The position numbers and the translations under genes are program-made. Positions 48,265 through 57,591 of a stretch of 64,000 nt of DNA are shown piece after piece. The notes below the pieces were generated by a model that had not been told where the DNA came from, ran no database searches, and saw nothing but the letters and a program-made list of their open reading frames with translations. This stretch comes from Skermania piniformis. GTDB lineage: Bacteria > Actinomycetota > Actinomycetes > Mycobacteriales > Mycobacteriaceae. The stretch lies in contig NZ_CP079105.1 of the NCBI RefSeq assembly GCF_019285775.1, positions 434,001 through 498,000 of the forward strand. The letters are read 5' to 3'. The stretch's first letter is position 1. Every line of letters begins with the position of its first letter.

Positions 48265-48330
48265 ATCCGCATCATATCTGAGAAGTTCATCAGAAATGGT
48301 CGGGACTCTACCCGCAAAGTGCCGATCTCA

Positions 48331-48939
48331 TCAGCTGGTCGGTCGAAAGATCAAGTCGGTGCTCAACCGCCGCACGAAGGTCCGCAGCCGCTCGACGGTT
48401 GCTTCCTCGGGTTCCAGCAGGCGCAGTTGCAGCAGTTCCCGTCCGGTCGCCTGCAGGATCCGGGCCGTGTACTCCGGGTCGTGCACGTTCGGATTGATCC
48501 GGAGCAACTCTTCGGTCAGGAAGTCCTGCAATACCTGCTGTGATCCGGCGAGTCGTTGGTGCAGCTCGGCGGGGGCACCCTCGGGCGGAAACAGGAACAG
48601 CCGCCAGGTTTCCGGGTGGTTGCCGACCGCGTCCAGGACGCCGTCGAACACGTCCACCAGCAACGCGGTCGGGTCGGCTTCGCTACCGCGTTCGCCCACC
48701 GAGTCGGCAAACTGCGCGGCGGCGCGGGCCGATTCGCGATCGATCAAGGCGACGAACAGGCCCGGGATATCGCCGAACAGCTGGTAGATCAGCGACCGGT
48801 GAATCCCGGCGTCCGCGGCGATGCGCTTCGGGGTGGCGGCGTGGAATCCGTCGGCGTCGACGATCGCGTGCGTGACATCGAGAATCTGTTCGCGCCGCGC
48901 CGCCGACGTCATCCGCTGCCTCGGCGTCCCGGCGGCCAC
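48331..48939 (-). CDS. TetR family regulator of the adjacent oxygenase
   Basis: A 202-residue regulator; DNA-binding domain at about 13-58 (ATPKRIAADAGIHRSLIYQLF). It is divergent from the MpaB/Lcp-type oxygenase gene, and the 99-base spacer carries a perfect 8+3+8 palindrome, so it most likely represses that gene and itself. GTG at 48939; an in-frame ATG lies nine codons downstream. Confidence 0.87.
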   Translation of the reverse strand: MAAGTPRQRMTSAARREQILDVTHAIVDADGFHAATPKRIAADAGIHRSLIYQLFGDIPGLFVALIDRESARAAAQFADSVGERGSEADPTALLVDVFDGVLDAVGNHPETWRLFLFPPEGAPAELHQRLAGSQQVLQDFLTEELLRINPNVHDPEYTARILQATGRELLQLRLLEPEEATVERLRTFVRRLSTDLIFRPTS

Positions 48940-48988
48940 GCCGATCAGCGTATCGCACGGCTGATCGGCGGGGGCCTGGTTGACGGGG

Positions 48989-49030
48989 TACTCACACTAT
49001 GTGAGTATCGTTGGTAACACAGTGTGAGTT
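48989..49030. promoter_or_regulatory. TetR operator palindrome and second half-site
   Basis: TACTCACA at 48989-48996 and TGTGAGTA at 49000-49007 form a perfect inverted repeat with a three-base spacer. TGTGAGT recurs at 49023-49029, within an imperfect palindrome (TAACACA...GAGTTA). Both lie between the divergent TetR gene and the oxygenase gene, nine or more bases before the latter's start, so binding would block transcription or initiation. Confidence 0.7.
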
Positions 49031-49038
49031 AGCGGGAG

Positions 49039-50382
49039 ATGTCGATGACCACCTACTTCCCCGAGCTGGACCGGCTGATGCAGTACCAGCGGGAACTGCC
49101 CGAGCTCTACGGCGCCCTCGATTTCGACACCCGCCCCTACCGGCTGACCACCGACCCGGCGGTGGCATCCGCGTTGCCCGGCTGGGTCGCGCGGCGCGAG
49201 CCGCTGCTCGCCGACGATCGGATCGTCGAGCTGGTCGCCACCGCCACGATGCTGGGCGACGTCGCCGCCGATCCGTACGCGGCGCTGAGTGCGACGCGCA
49301 GTGTGACCGAGTTGATCGAGTTGGTCCGGCTGGCCTGCCGAGCAGGCCTCGATGCCGTTCCGGACGCGCCGCCCGAGCTGGTGCGCTTCATCGAGTCGAT
49401 GACCGCGCCGCCGGACTGGATCGACATGACACTGGTCGCCGACGGCGCGCGCCGGTCGAAGATCGATGCGGCGCTGCTCGCACCGTTCCTCATCCGCGGC
49501 GCATTCGTCGCTACCTTCACCAACACCTATGCCGCGCTGCCGATGGCACTGACCGGGGCGTTGTCCGGGCGCCGGGCGGCTCGCCGGGTGAACGAAACGG
49601 CCGCCTTCTTCGCGCTGACCACTTTGCCCGGCGCGCTGGACCGTTACGGTCCCGGGTTCGAGGCGGCGGCGTTGGTCCGATTGATGCATTCGCTGGTTCG
49701 ATGCCACGCTTTGACCCGCGCGGCGAACTGGGACCCGAGCGTGTACGGCATGCCGGTGCCGCAGATCGACCAGCTGCCCGCCGGCATGATCCAGCTCTAT
49801 CTGATGGCACAGCGAGCGTTGCGTGCCGGGCGGACCGAGTTCACCGCGGGCGAGCGGGCGGTCGTGGAGTTCAGCCGCTACCGCTGCTTCCTGCTCGGTC
49901 TCCCGGAGGAATTGGTTCCGGCGACGGCTACCGATATCGTCCGGCTGATCAATGCGCGCGCGGCACTGCTGCGGGACGGTTTCGACGACGAGACCTGCGG
50001 TCGGCTGGTTCGGTCCACGATGGACGCCTACCTGCGCGCCGCCGACACCCGGTTCGACCGGCTGGCCGACGCGGTGGAGAAGAGCTACAGCAAGCTCGGG
50101 TTCACCCAGGCGTTCTGCCACGGCAGTCGGCGGGCCGCGGCGGCGATGGGCGTGCATACCGGACCCGCCGACTATGCCCGAGTCGCGGTCACCGCGCCGT
50201 TCATCGTCGGTCGAGTACTCGCAGTGGGGCTGGCGGTGCGTAATCGGCGGCTGCGCCCGCTGGTCGACCGATACCTCGATCGGACCATCGCCCGTCGGCT
50301 GGTCGGCTACGGCAAGCCGGAGTACCGCACCGACGCCGGCAGCTACGCCGAGCTCGGTTCGGCCGGGGTCGGGGTGGCGTAG
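49039..50382 (+). CDS. MpaB/latex-clearing-type oxygenase (DUF2236)
   Basis: A 447-residue protein of the DUF2236 family, which includes rubber oxygenase Lcp and MpaB. The helix GAFVATFTNTYAALPMAL near 155-172, ARRVNETAAFF near 182 and the presumed heme-ligand segment ALVRLMHSLVRCHA near 212-225 are family features. Members cleave or oxidise polyisoprenes and other lipids; the substrate here is unknown. There is no export signal at the N-terminus, unlike secreted Lcp. ATG at 49039 follows GGGAG. It is probably controlled by the divergent TetR. The last 40 bases overlap the GNAT gene in antisense. Confidence 0.82.
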   Translation: MSMTTYFPELDRLMQYQRELPELYGALDFDTRPYRLTTDPAVASALPGWVARREPLLADDRIVELVATATMLGDVAADPYAALSATRSVTELIELVRLACRAGLDAVPDAPPELVRFIESMTAPPDWIDMTLVADGARRSKIDAALLAPFLIRGAFVATFTNTYAALPMALTGALSGRRAARRVNETAAFFALTTLPGALDRYGPGFEAAALVRLMHSLVRCHALTRAANWDPSVYGMPVPQIDQLPAGMIQLYLMAQRALRAGRTEFTAGERAVVEFSRYRCFLLGLPEELVPATATDIVRLINARAALLRDGFDDETCGRLVRSTMDAYLRAADTRFDRLADAVEKSYSKLGFTQAFCHGSRRAAAAMGVHTGPADYARVAVTAPFIVGRVLAVGLAVRNRRLRPLVDRYLDRTIARRLVGYGKPEYRTDAGSYAELGSAGVGVA

Positions 50383-51287
50383 CGGTAGCGGTGGTGGTCG
50401 AGGAAGCCGAGCTTGCGGTACATCGCCAGCGCCGGCTCGTTCTCGACGGCAACCTGCAGGTAGGCGTGGCCGGCGCCGTGCGACCTGGCCCAGCGCAGCA
50501 GCTCGACGCAGATCAGCGTGCCCAGACCGTGTCGGCGGTGCTGTGGATCCACCTCGACCGCGGTCAGCCCGACCCAGACCCGACCGTCCGGCGCGACGGT
50601 GACCGCAGCCCGGGCGACCGCGACCGGGTTCTCCGTGCCCAGCGAGCCGAAGCCGAGCACACCCCCGACCACCTGCTCCAATACCGGACCGGCGGTCGGT
50701 GGCAGTGGTGCGTCCCGATATCGGCAGCGTGCGGTCCAACCGGGTGTGGGCCGCGGGTCCACGGTGAGCAGCGAGTCGCCGTTCGGGAGCACGACGTTGT
50801 CCAGGTCGACGGCGAGCATCAGCACCTCCTCCGAGGTGAACCAGCCGTCCGGCACGGCGCCGAGCCGATCCGGCAACAGCAGTCGCACCGGGAGCCCGCG
50901 CTCGGCGTACCACTGTTCGATCGCCGGCAGCGGGTCCAGGGTGACCGCTTCGCCCAGCGGCACCGCCGAATTCGCCCGCCCGGTGAATCCGTCGCCCGCG
51001 CGCAGGAACCAGCCGTCCAGCCATTCCCGCTCCAAGCCGGGCCAGCCGTGCGCCGCGGCGATCTCCAACGCCTGGATCTCCCGGGTCCGAATCGGCCGGG
51101 GCGCGTACGGGCGCAGGGCGATCACCCGCTCGGCGGCCACCGCGACCACGCGGCCGTCGTCGCCCCGCACGGCCGGCGGATCGAGCGAGACCAGCTCGCC
51201 GACCAGGTCGCTGAGCACGTCCGGATAGCCAGCGGGTAACCGGTATCGCAGCACTACCCGGGCTCCCGGCGACAGCTCAGTCGTCAT
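50343..51287 (-). CDS. GNAT family N-acetyltransferase (Rv0428c-like)
   Basis: A 314-residue protein whose last 120 residues hold a GNAT domain: [19 protein letters not shown] provides the acetyl-CoA pyrophosphate loop near 240-258, and [13 protein letters not shown] near 285-297 the end of the fold. The N-terminal 90 residues form a small barrel-like domain ([20 protein letters not shown]). The gene follows def with an 11-base overlap, the same order as Rv0429c-Rv0428c. The substrate is unknown. Confidence 0.83.
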   Translation of the reverse strand: MTTELSPGARVVLRYRLPAGYPDVLSDLVGELVSLDPPAVRGDDGRVVAVAAERVIALRPYAPRPIRTREIQALEIAAAHGWPGLEREWLDGWFLRAGDGFTGRANSAVPLGEAVTLDPLPAIEQWYAERGLPVRLLLPDRLGAVPDGWFTSEEVLMLAVDLDNVVLPNGDSLLTVDPRPTPGWTARCRYRDAPLPPTAGPVLEQVVGGVLGFGSLGTENPVAVARAAVTVAPDGRVWVGLTAVEVDPQHRRHGLGTLICVELLRWARSHGAGHAYLQVAVENEPALAMYRKLGFLDHHRYRYATPTPAEPSSA

Positions 51288-51867
51288 GGCCGAACGGGTC
51301 GGGGGTGCTACCCGGCGTCCAACTGAGGCCCGGTACCCCCCAGCCGTTCTGCTTGATCGCCCGCTTCGCCGCGCGCGCGTTGCGTCCGATCAGAACGTCG
51401 GTGTACAGCAACCCGTCCAGATGGCCGACCTCGTGCTGCAACATCCGGGCGAAGAAGCCCTTGCCCTCGACCGACACCGGTTCGCCGTGCTCGTCGGTCC
51501 CGGTGACCCGGGCCCACTCCGCGCGGCCGGTCGGGAACTGCTCGCCGGGCACCGACAGGCATCCCTCTTCGTCGTCGTCCGGATCCGGCATCGTCTCCGG
51601 GATCTCCGAGGTCTCCAGTACCGGATTGATCACCACCCCCCGGCGGTACACCGGCGCCCCATCCCCGCGGCGTTCCGGGCAGTCGTAGACGAACAGCCGC
51701 AGCGGCACGCCGACCTGGTTCGCGGCCAGACCGACTCCGTTTGCTGCCGTGAGTGTTTCGTACATGTCGGCGATCAGTGGGGCCAGCTCCGCGGGCGATT
51801 GGGTGACGGATTCGGTGGGCTGGTGTAGAACGGGGTCGCCGACGACGCGGATCGGAAGAATCGCCAT
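51277..51867 (-). CDS. def: Peptide deformylase
   Basis: A 196-residue metallo-enzyme removing the formyl group from nascent proteins. All three motifs are intact: [10 protein letters not shown] near 41-50, EGCLSVPGE near 101-109 (cysteine ligand), and [12 protein letters not shown] near 145-156 (two histidines and catalytic glutamate). The C-terminal extension after the last helix is typical of actinobacterial enzymes. It is divergent from the DUF3263 gene, as in M. tuberculosis. Confidence 0.95.
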   Translation of the reverse strand: MAILPIRVVGDPVLHQPTESVTQSPAELAPLIADMYETLTAANGVGLAANQVGVPLRLFVYDCPERRGDGAPVYRRGVVINPVLETSEIPETMPDPDDDEEGCLSVPGEQFPTGRAEWARVTGTDEHGEPVSVEGKGFFARMLQHEVGHLDGLLYTDVLIGRNARAAKRAIKQNGWGVPGLSWTPGSTPDPFGHDD

Positions 51868-51993
51868 GCCGAGAGGATACTGGGCGGGGTCGGCAGGTTC
51901 GTGTCGTCCGTCCGGGCGGCCTATTGATCATGATTGAATGGAAAGTGACGTACATCGATGTCATTCGTCTGTGAAACTCGGTGAGGGAGCGAA

Positions 51994-52314
51994 ATGGACG
52001 GCGCAGCAGCGCGAAACCGGGGCGGGGCCGGTCCGGGTGGGGCAGGGGACCGTGGCGAGGACGGACTGACCCGGCGAGAGCATGACATCCTCGGTTTCGA
52101 GCGGCAGTGGTGGAAGTACGCGGGGGCGAAGGAAGAAGCGATCAAGACGCTCTTCGACATGTCCGCGACGCGCTATTACCAGGTGTTGAACGCGCTGGTG
52201 GATCGACCCGAGGCGCTGGCCGCCGATCCGATGCTGGTCAAGCGGTTGCGCCGGCTCCGGGCCAGTCGACAGAAGGCGCGTGCGGCGCGCCGGCTCGGTT
52301 TCGAGGTCACCTGA
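51994..52314 (+). CDS. DUF3263 family small DNA-binding-like protein
   Basis: A 106-residue basic protein. After a glycine-rich start, residues 30-95 match DUF3263: LTREHDILGFERQWWKYAGAK followed by LFDMSATRYYQVLNALVDRP, which looks like a helix-turn-helix, then a lysine/arginine-rich tail. Function is not established. Order def | DUF3263 | LytR_C | sodC is conserved in Mycobacteriales (Rv0429c-Rv0432). ATG at 51994. Confidence 0.85.
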   Translation: MDGAAARNRGGAGPGGAGDRGEDGLTRREHDILGFERQWWKYAGAKEEAIKTLFDMSATRYYQVLNALVDRPEALAADPMLVKRLRRLRASRQKARAARRLGFEVT

Positions 52315-52335
52315 GACGGTCTAGTCTGGGGGACG

Positions 52336-52977
52336 ATGAGCGAGCGAGATGCGTCGCCTGCGGCACCGGCCGCCGGTCCGAGCGGTGCCGCAGCCGGCGG
52401 TCCGCCGTTGCGAGCTTTGGCGATGCTGCTGATCGCGCTGGCGATCGTATTCGGCGGGATCGGCATCTTTTCCCTGTCCGGCTCGGGTTCGGGGGACGGC
52501 GCTGCGGCGAGCGCGTCGACTGCCGAATCGTCGGGCGGGCCGGCGACCACCGCAGCTGCGGCCGCGACGTCCGGGGTCGCCGGTGCCACGGTGTCGACGA
52601 CGCCCACCCCGGGTGCTGCTATCAGCAATCCGGCCCCGTCCGGTGCGACGCCGTCCGGTGCGGTCTCGTCCGGCGCGACGGCGTCGGCGGTGATCGCCTC
52701 GGACAAGTCGGTGCCGGTTCGGGTGCTCAACAACAGCGACATCGCCGGCCTGGCCGCCCGCACGGCGCAGCAACTGACCGGGGTGGGCTGGACGGTCGCC
52801 GAGACCGGCAACTACGTCAGCAGCACCATCGGCACCACGACGGTGTACTACGGCAACTCGACCCAGGAAAAGGCAGCGGCCGAGGAGATCGCCGGCAAGT
52901 TGGGCGCCACCGCCCAGCCGAGGTTCGGTGCGATCGCCAACCTCGGGCAGGGGGTCGTGGTCATCGTGACCCAGTAG
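52336..52977 (+). CDS. LytR C-terminal domain membrane protein
   Basis: A 213-residue single-pass protein. A transmembrane helix at about 33-53 (LAMLLIALAIVFGGIGIFSL) is followed by an alanine/serine/threonine-rich linker and a LytR_C domain at about 128-213 (VPVRVLNNSDIAGLAARTAQ ... VVIVTQ). Such proteins are in the cell envelope; the domain is shared with LytR-CpsA-Psr proteins, but the catalytic LCP domain is absent. Equivalent to Rv0431. 21 bases separate it from the DUF3263 gene. Confidence 0.85.
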   Translation: MSERDASPAAPAAGPSGAAAGGPPLRALAMLLIALAIVFGGIGIFSLSGSGSGDGAAASASTAESSGGPATTAAAAATSGVAGATVSTTPTPGAAISNPAPSGATPSGAVSSGATASAVIASDKSVPVRVLNNSDIAGLAARTAQQLTGVGWTVAETGNYVSSTIGTTTVYYGNSTQEKAAAEEIAGKLGATAQPRFGAIANLGQGVVVIVTQ

Positions 52978-53059
52978 CGGTCGTCGTGCCGCGATAGTTC
53001 CGGCGCGGGCTGTCTATGATCGATCCGATCGATCGTCACCCGATTAAGGAGCTCCCTCG

Positions 53060-53740
53060 ATGGCTTCGTCATTTGCTCGCCGGTCCTACAGCGGAGTCGT
53101 CCTGCCGGTTCTCGCGGTCGCGGCGTTCGGTTTGACGGGCTGTACGAACAGTCAGGAGACCAGCGACAGCTCCGGCACCACGCCGCCGGTATGGACCGGC
53201 TCGCAGGCGCCTGCGGCGAGCGGCACCGGGGAACACGGCGAGAGCGCCGCAGGCGCTGGCGACTCGGCCGGCGGCGACTCGGCCGTGGCGGAGCTGAAGG
53301 ACGCTGCGGGTAAGGACATCGGCACGGCCACGTTCACCCAGGTCGGCACGCATCTGATGCTGACCGTCGAGGCGAAGGGGTTGACCCCCGGGTTCCACGG
53401 TCTGCACGTCCACCAGGTCGGCAAGTGCGAGGGCGATTTCGCGTCGGCCGGCGGGCATTACCAGGCCCCGGGGCACACCACCGAGCCGGCCAGCGGCGAC
53501 CTGACCTCGCTCGCGGTGTTGTCCGACGGCACCGCGACGTTGACCACGAACACCGACCAGCTCACCCTCGACGACCTGCGGGCCGACGGTGGCCGGGCGA
53601 TCATCGTGCACGCCGGTGAAGACAACTTCGGCAACATCCCCAATCGGTACACGCTGCCGGAGGGCGCGCCGGTGCCCGACGAGCAGACCCGGATGACCGG
53701 AGACGCCGGCGGCCGGGTTGCCTGCGGCGTCTTCGCGTAG
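53060..53740 (+). CDS. sodC: Cu/Zn superoxide dismutase, lipoprotein
   Basis: A 226-residue SodC. The signal ends in FGLTGCTNS, a lipobox with cysteine near 24, then a serine/glycine linker. Metal ligands: histidines in GFHGLHVHQVGKC near 109-121, in GGHYQAPGHT near 128-137, and the later VHAGEDNFGNIP near 183-194; the disulphide cysteines are in GKCEGD and VACGVFA. It removes superoxide outside the membrane. AAGGAG precedes the ATG at 53060 by eight bases. Same position as Rv0432. Confidence 0.93.
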   Translation: MASSFARRSYSGVVLPVLAVAAFGLTGCTNSQETSDSSGTTPPVWTGSQAPAASGTGEHGESAAGAGDSAGGDSAVAELKDAAGKDIGTATFTQVGTHLMLTVEAKGLTPGFHGLHVHQVGKCEGDFASAGGHYQAPGHTTEPASGDLTSLAVLSDGTATLTTNTDQLTLDDLRADGGRAIIVHAGEDNFGNIPNRYTLPEGAPVPDEQTRMTGDAGGRVACGVFA

Positions 53741-53754
53741 TTCGAGCCGGGGCG

Positions 53755-54909
53755 GTGCTGTCTCCGTCCGGTACCGCCGTGGGCGGTGACATTCCGTTCC
53801 GGTCGTCGTCGCGCCCCACGCTCGGCGTGGAATGGGAGATCGCGTTGGTCGACAAGACCACGCGCGACCTGGTGAACGTCGCCTCCGAGGTGTTCGACGC
53901 GGTCGGCGAGTTGCGTGCGGACGACGGCACGCCGCAGATCAGCAAGGAGCTGCTGCGCAACACCGTCGAGCTGGTCACCGGGGTCCGCGATACGGTCGCC
54001 GAGGCGATCGACGATCTGACCGAAACGATGCGGGTGGTCCGGCGGGCGGCCGATCGGCTCGGTGTGGACCTGTTCTGCGCCGGCACCCATCCCTTCGCCT
54101 CGTGGTCGGCTCAGCAACTGACCCGCTCACCGCACTACGACGAGTTGATCGAGCGGACCCAGTGGTGGGGCCGGCAGATGCTGATCTGGGGGGTGCACGT
54201 GCACGTCGGGATCTCGCACCCGGCGAAGGTGTTCCCGATCCTGAACGCCATTCTGCTGCAGTACCCGCACCTGCTGGCGCTGTCCGCGTCGTCGCCGGTG
54301 TGGGCCGGAACCGACACCGGCTACGCCAGCAACCGCGCGCTGATGTTCCAGCAACTGCCGACCGCGGGGTTGCCGTTCCAGTTCGATACCTGGGGCCAGT
54401 TCTCCGCGTTCGTGCACGATCAGCTGACCACCGGCGTGATCGAACAGCCGGGTGGGATGCATTGGGACATCCGGCCGGCGCCGCGCTGGGGCACGATCGA
54501 GATCCGGGTGTGCGACGGGGTGTCGACCCGGGCCGAACTGGCCGCTCTGGTCGCGTTGATCCATTGCCTGGTCGTCGATCTCGATCGGCAGCTGACCGAC
54601 GGCGCGACGCTACCCGGCCTGCCGCCGTGGCACGTCCAGGAAAACAAGTGGCGCGCAGCGCGCTACGGGCTCGACGCGATCGTGATCACCGACGCGAAGT
54701 CCAACGAGCGGCTGATCACCGACGATCTGGACGATCTGTTGGAGCGGTTGGCGCCGACCGCAGCGCGGCTGAGGTGCGCCGACGAGCTCGCCGCGGTCGC
54801 CGACATTCCGCGGCGCGGCGCGTCGTACCAGCGGCAGCGGCGGGTCGCCGCCGAGCACGGTGGAGATCTGGTGGCGGTGGTCGACGCGGTCGTCGGCGAG
54901 CTGGACTGA
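53755..54909 (+). CDS. Carboxylate-amine ligase, GCS2/YbdK family
   Basis: A 384-residue ATP-grasp-like ligase of the glutamate-cysteine ligase 2 family (Rv0433-like). The N-terminus TLGVEWEIALVDKTTRDLV near 21-39 carries the acidic metal-binding pair, and LIWGVHVHVGIS near 143-154 and PAPRWGTIEIRVCDGVSTR near 240-258 are family core segments. It forms amide bonds to glutamate-like substrates; whether cysteine is the acceptor here is not known. It starts 14 bases after sodC at GTG 53755 and is convergent with mftF. Confidence 0.85.
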   Translation: MLSPSGTAVGGDIPFRSSSRPTLGVEWEIALVDKTTRDLVNVASEVFDAVGELRADDGTPQISKELLRNTVELVTGVRDTVAEAIDDLTETMRVVRRAADRLGVDLFCAGTHPFASWSAQQLTRSPHYDELIERTQWWGRQMLIWGVHVHVGISHPAKVFPILNAILLQYPHLLALSASSPVWAGTDTGYASNRALMFQQLPTAGLPFQFDTWGQFSAFVHDQLTTGVIEQPGGMHWDIRPAPRWGTIEIRVCDGVSTRAELAALVALIHCLVVDLDRQLTDGATLPGLPPWHVQENKWRAARYGLDAIVITDAKSNERLITDDLDDLLERLAPTAARLRCADELAAVADIPRRGASYQRQRRVAAEHGGDLVAVVDAVVGELD

Positions 54910-54924
54910 CGCCCGGGCCTCGGG

Positions 54925-56322
54925 CTACTTTCGGGCACCCGGCCGGCGGGGGAGCAGGCAGGTGACGTCGCGGTGCCGGATCGCGCCGGCCCACAGCCCG
55001 GCGCCGTAGGCGAGGTCGTCCAGTCGTCGGCTGACCGGGGCATACCGCATCGTCGGATGCTCGATCCGGGCGACCAGCACATCGATCACCAACGCCGACC
55101 CGACCGCACGGCGCACGGCCGGGCTCGGCATCGCTGCCAGCAGCGTGGCCGGCCACCAGTGCCGTAGCAGTAACGCGGCCTCCTGCCGGACCGCCCAGCC
55201 CAGGCTGCGGACGGCGAGCCGGATTGCCAGCTGCGGCCGATCGGGGGTATCCGGCAGGCGTCGAATCAGACTCCGGATGTCGAGCGCCAGCCCGACCGCG
55301 ACCAGCGGCGCGGCCCACCGGTGCCGGATCAGGAGCGCGGCCGCCGTCGCGGCCGCGGGTCCGGACAGCACCGCGGGTGCGCCGGTCCGGCCGTGTCGTG
55401 CCGCCAGTTCGGCGCCGCCGGTGCCGTAGACGAACTTGCGGCCCAGCCACTCGCGCAGGGTTCGTCGGGTGTCGTGCTCGGCCATTTCGGCCGGGTCGTA
55501 GCGGACGGCGTATCCGGCGTCCACCAGCCGCCAGACCAGGTCGACGTCTTCGGCGACCCGGAGCGATTCGGTGAATCCGGCGCCCAGGTAGTCGGTTCGA
55601 GCGACCAGGCACGCGCTGGGCAGCCAGGCCACCGCCGCGCCGGGCCGGACCGAACACGGCCGGTCGCCCAGGGTGAGCGACGAGACGCGCATGTCGTACC
55701 GCTCGAACCAGTTGGCCCGCTCGGTCGCCGGGCGGCCCCGCAGCAGTGGTCCGACCAAGGCCAGCCGGTCGTCGGCGAAATGCCGGGCCAGCCGCAGCAG
55801 CGTCGTCGCGTCCACCGCGACGTCGGAGTCGACGAACGCGACGTAGGGCGTCCGAACCCGGCGCAGGCCGGCGTTGCGGGCCGCTGCCGGACCCTGGTTC
55901 ACCGGGAGCGACACCAGCTCGACGTGGAACCGGGCCGCCACCGCAGCGACCGCACCGGGGTCACGGGAGGCGTCGTCCACCACGATGCACGCCAGCCCGA
56001 TCAGCCCGGACAGCGTGCGGGCCAACTGTTGCGGGCGGTCACGGACCGGCAGTACCACGGTCAGCTCGGCTGGTCGGGGGGTCGCCGGACCGAGTACCGG
56101 ATCGGCCAGATTGCCGTCGAGCAATCGTCCGGTCAGTGCGTCGGTTCGGGCATCGGACACCCGCAGCCGGCCGTCGGCCAGCAGGATTCGGGCCGCCGGT
56201 GCCAACCGCATCGCCCGGATCGGCGAGCCCCCGAGCAGCAGTCCGTCGTCGCTGCGTTGCACGTCGGCCCGGACCCGCACGGTGTATCCCTGGGCGAACC
56301 GCCGGACGGGACGCTCGGTCAC
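54925..56322 (-). CDS. mftF: Mycofactocin glycosyltransferase MftF
   Basis: A 465-residue GT2-fold enzyme. The nucleotide-binding segment LTVVLPVRDRPQQLARTLSG near 89-108, VDDASRDPGAV near 116, the DXD-type VDSDVAV near 168-174 and WLGRKFVYGTGG near 290-301 define the domain; hydrophobic segments in the C-terminal third suggest membrane association. In mycobacteria it adds an oligoglucose chain to premycofactocin. GTG at 56322 overlaps the mftD stop by four bases, so mftE is not between them. It is the last gene of the cluster and is convergent with the GCS2 ligase gene. Confidence 0.9.
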   Translation of the reverse strand: MTERPVRRFAQGYTVRVRADVQRSDDGLLLGGSPIRAMRLAPAARILLADGRLRVSDARTDALTGRLLDGNLADPVLGPATPRPAELTVVLPVRDRPQQLARTLSGLIGLACIVVDDASRDPGAVAAVAARFHVELVSLPVNQGPAAARNAGLRRVRTPYVAFVDSDVAVDATTLLRLARHFADDRLALVGPLLRGRPATERANWFERYDMRVSSLTLGDRPCSVRPGAAVAWLPSACLVARTDYLGAGFTESLRVAEDVDLVWRLVDAGYAVRYDPAEMAEHDTRRTLREWLGRKFVYGTGGAELAARHGRTGAPAVLSGPAAATAAALLIRHRWAAPLVAVGLALDIRSLIRRLPDTPDRPQLAIRLAVRSLGWAVRQEAALLLRHWWPATLLAAMPSPAVRRAVGSALVIDVLVARIEHPTMRYAPVSRRLDDLAYGAGLWAGAIRHRDVTCLLPRRPGARK

Positions 56323-57569
56323 CGATCGAACAGCAGGTCGCTCGGTGCGGACGTGCCGCCCAGCGTCCGATCGAAGTCGGCCGGGATGAGCAGGTGCTCC
56401 GGCGTCAACTCGGTGACCGACCCGACGGCCAACCCGCGCAACGCAGAATCGATGCCGCCGGACAGGACATCGAGCACGTTCTCGACTCCCGCGCCACCGT
56501 TCGCGGCCAGCCCCCACAGGTAGGCGCGACCGATCAGCACGGCCTTGGCGCCGAGCGCGAGCGCTTTCACCACATCGGAACCCCGCCGGACCCCGCCGTC
56601 CATCACGACATCGATCTGGCCGCCGACCCGGTCGGCGATCGGTCGCACCATCCGGATCGCGGCCGGGGTGCCGTCGAGGTTGTTGCCGCCGTGGTTGGAC
56701 ACCGAGATGCCGGCGACGCCGACGTCCACCGCGCGCAGCGCATCGTCGACCCGGCAGACTCCCTTGAGCACGAACGGGGTTCCGCTGATCTGCGACCAGG
56801 TCCGGCGCATCCAGGCGACGTCGTCCCAGGACGGCGGTGGGGTGGTCATCCACTCGTAGTACGCGCCGAAGAAGGTCGGCGCGGTCCCGCCGGGTGGGGC
56901 GAGGTTGGGCGCGGTCAGGTCGGGAATTGCGCCGGTCCGGCCGAACTCCCACAGCCAGCGTGGTTTGGTCACCACCTTGGGTGCCATCCGGACCATCGTC
57001 TTCAGGTCGACCTGCTCGGGAATTTCCGGACTGCCCCAGTCCCGGCCGGTCGAGAACGACCAGTCCAGCGTCGCGATCAGGCCGTGCACCCCAGCCGCAT
57101 GCGCGCGTTGCATCCGCTGCACCATCGTGTCCCGGTCGCCGGTCCAGTACATCTGGAAGAACGTGTCGGCGCCGGTTGCGGTGACCTCTTCGACCGATTT
57201 CGAGGCGAAGTTCGACAGGCCGACCACCGTGCCGCGGGCGGCGGCTGCTCGCGCCACCGCCACCTCGCCGTCCGGGTGTACCGCCTGCACTCCGGTCGGG
57301 CTGAGCAGCACCGGCAGCGCCACATCCCGGCCGAAAACGGTTGTGCTCAGCCGGCGTTCGGCGTGCTGGCCGACCACGTGCGGCGCCAGGCCCAGTTCGC
57401 CGAACGCGCGTTCGTTCTCCGCGATCGTCTGGCCTCGTTCGGAACCGGCGACCAGCGCGCCGTATACCGGCTTGGGCAGCCGCTTGCGGGCCCGCTCCTG
57501 GGCGACCGCAACCGACTCGAACCAGGGGTTCTGCCGCCACGGGTTGGCCAGCCACTCGGGACGTTGCAT
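56319..57569 (-). CDS. mftD: Mycofactocin FMN oxidoreductase MftD
   Basis: A 416-residue alpha-hydroxy acid dehydrogenase-fold enzyme. LLSPTGVQAVHPDGE near 93-107, DTFFQMYWTG near 136-145, FVLKGVCRVDDALRA near 258-272 with the FMN lysine, the catalytic histidine region ISVSNHGGNNLDGTP near 279-293 and VMDGGVRRGSDVVKALALGA near 307-326 are present. MftD oxidatively deaminates AHDP to premycofactocin. ATG at 57569. The gap to mftC is 22 bases; the end overlaps mftF. Confidence 0.93.
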   Translation of the reverse strand: MQRPEWLANPWRQNPWFESVAVAQERARKRLPKPVYGALVAGSERGQTIAENERAFGELGLAPHVVGQHAERRLSTTVFGRDVALPVLLSPTGVQAVHPDGEVAVARAAAARGTVVGLSNFASKSVEEVTATGADTFFQMYWTGDRDTMVQRMQRAHAAGVHGLIATLDWSFSTGRDWGSPEIPEQVDLKTMVRMAPKVVTKPRWLWEFGRTGAIPDLTAPNLAPPGGTAPTFFGAYYEWMTTPPPSWDDVAWMRRTWSQISGTPFVLKGVCRVDDALRAVDVGVAGISVSNHGGNNLDGTPAAIRMVRPIADRVGGQIDVVMDGGVRRGSDVVKALALGAKAVLIGRAYLWGLAANGGAGVENVLDVLSGGIDSALRGLAVGSVTELTPEHLLIPADFDRTLGGTSAPSDLLFDR

Positions 57570-57591
57570 CACTACTACTTTCGTCTGCGGC

